NCBI RefSeq assembly: GCF_004364325.1
Contig: NZ_SOCP01000006.1
Span: 1 to 64,000, forward strand
DNA from: Actinophytocola oryzae
Lineage (GTDB): Bacteria > Actinomycetota > Actinomycetes > Mycobacteriales > Pseudonocardiaceae
Length of the DNA stretch: 64,000 nucleotides
Reading direction: 5' to 3'
Part shown: one piece after another, positions 59,751 through 64,000 of the stretch
Layout: each line of letters starts with the position of its first letter
Numbering within the stretch: the stretch's first letter is position 1
Made by a program: the position numbers and the translations under genes
The notes under the pieces: model-generated
Databases searched by the model: none
What the model was told of the DNA's origin: nothing
Seen by the model: only the letters and a program-made list of their open reading frames with translations

Positions 59751-60214
59751 CGCACAAACCCCCAGGTCACAGCTTGTCGACTGTGGACCTGGGGGTTCGT
59801 CGTTTCTAGATCAAATACCCCTGTCGTGCTGTCTACGTGCTGTTGGCCGGTCGGCCCGAGCGCTCTAGGCGGACCAGAGCCATCGTCGTCTGACGTGGGC
59901 TTCTGTGGCTCGACACACCCCCGGTGCTGATCGATCCGCACGGACAGCCGGTCAGCGATGGCCTGATCCGCCTCGTTGCTGGCATGTTGGTAGATGAGCG
60001 CGGCCCGCATGTCGTCGTGCCCCATCCGCGTCATCGGGTCCCACGTCGACGTGCCCGCCTGCGCCCACGTGTAGCCCCCGTGACGCAGGTCATGGAAGTG
60101 CAGCCCCTTGAGCCCCATCTTCGTGACCGTGGCCGTCCACTTCACCCACTGGTTGAAGTTCGGCCGCCGGAGTGCCCCGCCGTTCTCCCCTGAGTGTAGG
60201 TCTCCTGGTGCCAA
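59702..60214 (-). pseudogene. C-terminal remnant of a tyrosine integrase
   Basis: The frame encodes about 170 residues starting at PGDLHSGENGGALRRPNF and containing the catalytic FHDLRHGGYTWAQAG (Arg and His), TRMGHDDMRAALIYQHA with the second His/Gly and the nucleophile Tyr in ALIYQH, then a variable tail. The N-terminal core-binding half (about 200 residues) is missing: upstream of 60200 the sequence changes to unrelated AT-richer DNA. The last codons run through the tRNA 3' half (ADDGNRTRV), as in integrases using tRNA sites. Probably inactive without the N-terminus. Confidence 0.85.
59757..59797. terminator. Hairpin downstream of the tRNA
   Basis: AACCCCCAGGTCACAG pairs with CTGTGGACCTGGGGGTT (one bulged G), followed by CGTCGTTTC on the plus strand. 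A good terminator for the tRNA transcript, although it lies inside the reading frame of the integrase remnant. Confidence 0.65.
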
Positions 60215-60327
60215 AGGATTCGTCGAGTCGACCGATGAGTGCGTATCTCTCGCGCGTCCAATAAAGATTCATCTGTCGCCGCACGGTAACAAAGTCGCTA
60301 ATTATACTTCGACATCATAGCCGTCTG

Positions 60328-60723
60328 CTAATCCCGCTTTAGATCGATGGGCTCTTGGAAGTCCCATCCCACATTGAGCGGCTTACCGGGGCGAACTCTA
60401 GCTGCGGCCGCACTAGCTCCCTCTTGAATATAAGGAAAAACGGCCGGCAGTACGTTATCTTCAACAAATTCATCCACTTCATCTTCAGTTGCATCCACGC
60501 CGACAGAATCTCTCGAAAACCTGGCCACATGCGTCTGAAGTACACTCAATTTGTTGTCGTATATCTGTGTGATTATTCGGAAAAGAATGTCGTCATCTTC
60601 GGTACGAACCTGGAAATCCATTCGGAAAGGCTCGCCTGTTTCGTGTTCCACAGGTTCGACCGTGGCTTGATAATAGGTACACCGAACGTATTTCGGACTG
60701 ACCGCCGCTCTAGGCACCTGCAA
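60328..60723 (-). CDS. Small SecB-like chaperone of a toxin-antitoxin-chaperone module
   Basis: A protein of about 131 residues, beta-rich first half (TYYQATVEPVE, FRMDFQVRTED) then VLPAVFPYIQEGASAAAAR and PLNVGWDFQ. The FPY-I-x-x-x helix followed by a Pro-rich N-x-x-F-like ending resembles the C-terminal half of SecB (FPYAR... then PINF). It lies directly after a HigA-like antitoxin with 14 bases of overlap, the position of the SecB-like chaperone in HigB1-HigA1-Rv1957. Start is TTG 60723 or GTG 60717. Lower GC than its surroundings. SecB identity is by eye and position. Confidence 0.6.
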   Translation of the reverse strand: MQVPRAAVSPKYVRCTYYQATVEPVEHETGEPFRMDFQVRTEDDDILFRIITQIYDNKLSVLQTHVARFSRDSVGVDATEDEVDEFVEDNVLPAVFPYIQEGASAAAARVRPGKPLNVGWDFQEPIDLKRD

Positions 60724-61159
60724 TCACCGGTTCTTGGAGGATCTGCACACTCGCGGCAACATGAACTTTGACCGTGTTCCATCCGGTCGCCAAGGAGGTG
60801 CCCACAGCCGCCCTATGATGCGATACCGCCGTTTTGGACATCCTGTGAATTCGGCGAGGCAGCTTGATTGCTGCTTCTAGGTCGGCATCCTCCACGACAT
60901 GCTCCACGTTTGCTCCCACCGCTAGCGCATAGCGTCGCAGTGTCGAGAGCCGCGGGTCGCCTGACATCGACTCGATGTCGGACACTACGCTCTGTGATCG
61001 ACCCATTAGCTTGCCGAGATCTGCCTGACTTAGCCCCTTACGCTTACGGACCTCAATCAGCTGACGTATCCAGCCGTAATCAGCTGCGGTCAGAGCGCGC
61101 GCAAGGAGCTGCTTGGGGTCTGGATCGGTGATCCCCATGGCAGCATCGAACTCGTCCAT
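60710..61159 (-). CDS. higA: XRE-family antitoxin (HigA-like) with C-terminal tail
   Basis: A 149-residue protein: N-terminal extension (1-28), helix-turn-helix about 29-84 (WIRQLIEVRKRKGLSQADLG, then RSQSVVSDIESMSGDPRLST and LRRYALAVGA), and a C-terminal tail about 107-149 with Trp127 in ATGWNTVKVHV. Length and layout match HigA1 of M. tuberculosis, whose C-terminal tail (ChAD) makes it depend on the chaperone. It would neutralise the toxin at 61196-61626 and bind the inverted repeat at 61178-61195. ATG 61159 follows AGGGACGAGCGGCG. Confidence 0.85.
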   Translation of the reverse strand: MDEFDAAMGITDPDPKQLLARALTAADYGWIRQLIEVRKRKGLSQADLGKLMGRSQSVVSDIESMSGDPRLSTLRRYALAVGANVEHVVEDADLEAAIKLPRRIHRMSKTAVSHHRAAVGTSLATGWNTVKVHVAASVQILQEPVIAGA

Positions 61160-61177
61160 CGCCGCTCGTCCCTTCGA

Positions 61178-61195
61178 TATCGGCTATTACCGATA
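61178..61195. promoter_or_regulatory. Inverted repeat between toxin and antitoxin, probable antitoxin operator
   Basis: TATCGG-CTATTA-CCGATA, perfect 6-base arms, lies between the toxin stop and the antitoxin start, 19-36 bases before the latter. It probably marks a second, autoregulated promoter for antitoxin and chaperone. Confidence 0.65.
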
Positions 61196-61438
61196 CTAGC
61201 CAGGGTTGGTCTCAGCCCACCAGTTGTACCGGGTCACAGCTTCGTCTATGTCGTCGTTCTGCAGGTCAAGAGTAGTTTTTTCGCTGAACGGCAAGCCGAG
61301 CATGATCCGCTTGAGCCTCAGCCGGAGAGGCTCGCAGTAATACATGCGCCACTGCTTGCACTCGATCCTCCAGCGGAGCTCGTGGATCCCACTGGCTCTG
61401 GCCATGTCGGTCTTGACGTCGTCCGGTGGAGTCAACAC
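61196..61438 (-). CDS. RelE/HigB-like toxin, C-terminal part
   Basis: Eighty codons from GTG 61438 to TAG 61196. ASGIHELRWRIECKQWRMYYCEP is the beta-core of RelE/HigB (Gp49-type) ribosome-dependent mRNA endonucleases, and IMLGLPFSEKT plus DIDEAVTRYNWW form the following strand and C-terminal helix. The N-terminal part of such toxins is missing here and is found in the overlapping frame upstream (61441-61626). If translated separately it would begin two bases after that frame's stop. The frame stays open back to GTG 61621, but that stretch is Arg-rich and not toxin-like. Confidence 0.7.
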   Translation of the reverse strand: MLTPPDDVKTDMARASGIHELRWRIECKQWRMYYCEPLRLRLKRIMLGLPFSEKTTLDLQNDDIDEAVTRYNWWAETNPG

Positions 61439-61440
61439 CC

Positions 61441-61626
61441 CTAGTTCCGCAGCCTCAGCTTCGCGCGGACGGCCTCGATGAAGTCGGCTTTCGCCAGAGG
61501 CCCCTCTTCGACCTCGATCCGCGCAGCGGCCTGGTGGACCTCGCTCAGCGGGAGGTTGACGCCGTCCCGCCGGTAGAACTGCCAAGTTCCACCGCTGTCG
61601 AACGCGAACGACAAGCGCCACTCCAC
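61441..61626 (-). CDS. RelE/HigB-like toxin, N-terminal part in another frame
   Basis: Sixty-one codons from GTG 61626, which has a strong AGGAGGTCAGGTA ribosome site, to TAG 61441. GGTWQFYRRDGVN and the helical LPLSEVHQAAARIEVEEG, then FIEAVRAKLRLRN, look like the N-terminal strand and two helices of a HigB toxin. A -1 shift before 61441 would join it to 61438-61196 into one protein of about 140 residues. Either a frameshifted (inactive) toxin, a programmed shift, or two coupled genes. Confidence 0.65.
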   Translation of the reverse strand: MEWRLSFAFDSGGTWQFYRRDGVNLPLSEVHQAAARIEVEEGPLAKADFIEAVRAKLRLRN

Positions 61627-62216
61627 TACCTGACCTCCTAGACCGCTACAGAGCGTATCCAGCTCGGCTTCGCCACTGTTGCGACCCCCGGCGCCTGCGA
61701 TGAGCCTTTGACCTGGAGGTACTCATCCTCGGGTGTGAAGAAGGAGATCATGGTGGAACCGTGGATGAGGGGTAGGTATAACCGAAAGTGTTGCCTTGGG
61801 TCTCATGTCGTGCGCCCCACAGGGGGTGCCTTGTTACGCGTCCCTGTCGGGGTTCAGGCGATGGTTGACGGCTTGGCTTCACCTAATACTCGACGTTGGA
61901 GCCGGACGACTTAGAGGCCTGGGCTCGTCTGTGGGTGACTTCTTGGGCGGTGGTTCGGGGACGGTCACCAGCAGTCTGTGTTGTGGACGTGGCTCAGCCG
62001 ATGCCGCCCGGATGCGTGCTCACCTGGCGGACAAGCCCGTCTGCCGCCCATGTTGTGTCGCCCGCACGCAGCACGTGGACACTTCGCCGCCGACGCCGAC
62101 ACCATGGCTCGGGTTGAGTGGATCTTCACCCGTTTTTCCCCTTCGCTCCTCCATTCGGCCCCTGTCCGCGCGTGATCTTTTTGGTTGCATGGGGCGTACA
62201 CGACTGGGGAGGGTTT
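61627..62216. other. Intergenic region between the toxin module and the BNR-repeat gene
   Basis: No convincing gene in 590 bases. It should hold the toxin promoter (right before 61626) and that of the BNR gene. Sequence is irregular in codon structure on both strands. No copy of the tRNA-Gly 3' end, expected at the far end of an intact island, was seen here or further right. Confidence 0.5.
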
Positions 62217-63791
62217 GTGGGATCAGTACGTTCCAATGGCTTTCGTCCTGTTGGGGTGGATGGCGGTTACGCCGCGTTCCCGAGCGTCTGCCGGTCCGCC
62301 GGTGGGCAGCTGCGGCTCGTGTGGCGACAGGGCTCGGACCACGTCAACGCCCGGGACGGGCGCATCCACACCACCACGTCCACCGACAACGGGCGCACGT
62401 GGAGCACGGCAACCGTCGCGGTCACCGACGTCGCCGGAGTGGACCTTCGGGACCCCTGCATCTCGACCGCGGGCGGTACCACCTGGCTGACCTACTTCAA
62501 GGGCACGTCGTCCCTCGCCGCCGCTGGTTGTTTCCTGCGCATCTCCACCAACGACGGGGCCACCTGGGGCAGCGAGATCCGGATCGACAGCCTCCCCTAC
62601 GCCGCCATCAGCGCACCTGTCGTCCAGGTCGGCGCGAACCTCCTCGCCACCTTCTACGGCAAGGCCTCCGGCGACACCTTCGACTCCAGCTGGCTCGCCA
62701 CCTCCACCAACGGCGGCACCACCTGGACCACCACCCGCGTCGCCAACGGACAGGCCGACGGGCGGCACTACCAGGAGCCGTGGCTCGTCGCCCGCGGTAC
62801 CGAGGTCTGGATGTTCTTCCGCTACGGCACCCAGTCCGCCATCGGGTCGTCGGTATCCACCAACAGCGGTACCAGCTGGTCCGCGCCTGCCCAGCTCTTC
62901 GACGACGCCTCCGGCCGACCGGCCGCGGCCTGGCTGAGCACCGGCACCATGGCCGTCGTCGCGCGGCGGATCTCCGACAAGCAGGCCATCGTGCGTAGTC
63001 GCAACTCCGCCACGGCCCAGACCGCCTGGCTGCCGCCCCGGCCGACGATGGTCCAGCCGTCCTCCGGCCCCATCGGCATGATGTACGCGCATCCGCTGGA
63101 GGTTCCCGGCGGCGTCATCTGTCCGCTCGGCATCGAGACGAGCACCAGCGTGTCCCGCATCCACGTCGGGTGGCTGGCCGACGACGGTGGCGTCTCGCCG
63201 CTCGGCGACCTCATCCCCGACGACCGGACCGCCGCCGCGACCAACGTCGACCAGCTGTTGTTCGCCGAGGGGTTCTCCCAGGCCAACGGGCCACTGCGGG
63301 CGCCGTGGGTGGTCGGTGCCGGCGGCATCCAGGCCAGCAACGGGTACGCCGTCTCGACCGCCGTCGACAACGTGCCCGATCTTGCCTGGGTCGACCTCGC
63401 CAACTCCGACACCGAGATCGAGGCCGACTTCTGGTACACCGGGCAGGCCGGGTTCGGCATCATCGCCCGAGTCGCCGGCGCGAACACCTACCTGCTCCTC
63501 ACGCTGGAGACCGGCGGCACGGCCCTGCGCCTCTACCAGGTCGTCTCGGGGTCGACGTCTCTGCTGACGGCGGCCACCAACACCACGGCGCGCGCCTCGG
63601 CCTGGGCGCGGCTGCGGATGTTCGTGCGGGGCAACACCATCCAGTGTTATCTGAACGGGTGGCCCCTGCTCGGCTGGGAACTGAGTGCGGCCGACGCGAT
63701 CCCGTTCGCCGGGCAGACCAGGCACGGCATCAAGCTGAACCCGGCAAGCCCCGGCGTGCACCAGTGCCGTCGGTTCGTCGCGTGGAGCTAG
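62217..63791 (+). CDS. BNR/Asp-box repeat protein with C-terminal LamG-like domain
   Basis: A 524-residue protein. The beta-propeller domain (about 1-340) has four Asp boxes: STDNGRTW (55-62), STNDGATW (109-116), STNGGTTW (162-169) and STNSGTSW (213-220), as in sialidases and other exo-acting glycoside hydrolases. A C-terminal jelly-roll-like domain (about 360-524) has ADFWYTGQAGFGIIAR and RLRMFVRGNTIQCYLNGW. No signal peptide from GTG 62217, which follows GGGGAGGGTTT. A sialidase arginine triad could not be assigned by eye, so activity is unsure; phage tail proteins share this plan. Confidence 0.75.
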   Translation: MGSVRSNGFRPVGVDGGYAAFPSVCRSAGGQLRLVWRQGSDHVNARDGRIHTTTSTDNGRTWSTATVAVTDVAGVDLRDPCISTAGGTTWLTYFKGTSSLAAAGCFLRISTNDGATWGSEIRIDSLPYAAISAPVVQVGANLLATFYGKASGDTFDSSWLATSTNGGTTWTTTRVANGQADGRHYQEPWLVARGTEVWMFFRYGTQSAIGSSVSTNSGTSWSAPAQLFDDASGRPAAAWLSTGTMAVVARRISDKQAIVRSRNSATAQTAWLPPRPTMVQPSSGPIGMMYAHPLEVPGGVICPLGIETSTSVSRIHVGWLADDGGVSPLGDLIPDDRTAAATNVDQLLFAEGFSQANGPLRAPWVVGAGGIQASNGYAVSTAVDNVPDLAWVDLANSDTEIEADFWYTGQAGFGIIARVAGANTYLLLTLETGGTALRLYQVVSGSTSLLTAATNTTARASAWARLRMFVRGNTIQCYLNGWPLLGWELSAADAIPFAGQTRHGIKLNPASPGVHQCRRFVAWS

Positions 63792-64000
63792 GGCTCCATC
63801 CGTTCTCGTATCGCGGGTAGCGCGTACTCCCGGACCATCATCAGTACCTCACGCGCCAGCGCCTGGAAAGGGCGCCCCACCTCGAGCTCCCACCACAGCT
63901 CACCGATGGGGAAGCCGCCGACCTCGACCACGTCGCCGATCGGGGCCTGCCAGCCCATCCACTGCGCCTTGGCGGCCTCGCTAGCCGGGTAGTAGGGCCG
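63788..64000 (-). CDS. 3' end of an unidentified protein (partial)
   Basis: A frame open from the right edge runs 70 codons to a TAG at 63790-63788. It encodes RPYYPASEAAKAQWMGWQ, PIGDVVEVGGFPIGELWWEL and a helical end VLMMVREYALPAIRERMEP. The family is not recognised; the end resembles small immunity- or phage-type proteins only vaguely. Its stop overlaps that of the BNR gene in a CTAG. Confidence 0.6.
   Translation of the reverse strand, partial: RPYYPASEAAKAQWMGWQAPIGDVVEVGGFPIGELWWELEVGRPFQALAREVLMMVREYALPAIRERMEP

Noticed and set aside
59757-59797. Attachment-site repeat of the island
   Set aside because: It is an inverted repeat fitting a terminator; no second direct copy was found in the window.
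61439-61621. Toxin N-terminus in the same frame as the toxin core (from GTG 61621)
   Set aside because: The frame is open, but the peptide is Arg/Gly-rich shadow sequence; the overlapping frame has the toxin-like residues and the better ribosome site.
61896-62117. Small gene beginning EPDDLEAWARLW
   Set aside because: Open frame without ribosome site, becoming Arg-rich noise after about 35 codons; could be a decayed fragment but not supportable.

Overview
The window is high-GC, actinobacterial chromosome. It carries SigE-family ECF sigma factors, type VII secretion (ESX) substrate cassettes, DUF3558 lipoproteins, an XRE-DUF5753/DUF397 pair, F420-type enzymes, HAIR/HspR heat-shock control and a DasR-type operator on nagA. 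Together these point to a filamentous actinomycete, most likely order Pseudonocardiales (inferred from gene content; species not determined). The housekeeping genes dcd, dnaK-grpE-dnaJ-hspR, purA, fba, pyrE, clpB and the globin-reductase recall, from memory, the dcd-to-clpB neighbourhood of Mycobacterium tuberculosis, so most of the window looks like conserved core.

Layout. 0-5 kb: two paralogous SigE-family sigma factors, a TetR regulator, a probable anti-sigma membrane protein, a threonine-aldolase-like enzyme and an aminotransferase. 5.2-9.8 kb: a six-gene minus-strand type VII substrate cassette (EspC-like, lipoprotein, PPE-like, EspG-like, small ESX-like, WXG-lytic transglycosylase) without core machinery. 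9.9-17 kb: purD, a TAXI-TRAP transporter, a secreted glycerophosphodiesterase and purA. 17-24 kb: two tandem secreted HNH nucleases, DUF3151 with fba, LLM, SDR and PPOX enzymes, and a third SigE-like factor. 24-30 kb: nagA under a DasR-like site, two DedA proteins, a FAD oxidase and an esterase. 30-38 kb: SDR, GH76, a molybdopterin oxidoreductase, XRE/DUF397, a BTAD regulator, TrmH and pyrE. 38-48 kb: scramblase-like protein, SDR, a YtrA-type regulator-ABC operon followed by a double-domain hydrolase, a structured tandem repeat and clpB. 48-59 kb: DnaA-box cluster, PPOX protein, globin-reductase, a second small ESX cassette, the dnaK operon, DUF4097 lipoprotein, MFS transporter and dcd.

59.7-61.6 kb is an island remnant next to a tRNA-Gly(CCC): a truncated tyrosine integrase, then a lower-GC three-part module read on the minus strand as toxin (RelE/HigB-like, split across two frames), XRE antitoxin (HigA-like) and a small SecB-like protein. 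This resembles the toxin-antitoxin-chaperone (TAC) systems known from HigB1-HigA1-Rv1957. The window ends with a BNR-repeat protein lacking a signal peptide and the 3' end of a convergent gene.

Regulation visible in the DNA: three HAIR-type inverted repeats (one before clpB, two before dnaK), a DasR-like site before nagA, a TAGCTA-N6-TAGCTA site before the GntR-ABC operon, inverted repeats before an SDR, an MFS gene and the antitoxin, and three DnaA boxes spaced exactly 21 bp apart. A repeat of about 130 bp occurs three times in tandem before the clpB 3' end and once inverted near pyrE, with compensatory changes that keep two nested stems paired. Five of the eleven convergent gene pairs share a 4-base CTAG in which both stop codons overlap.
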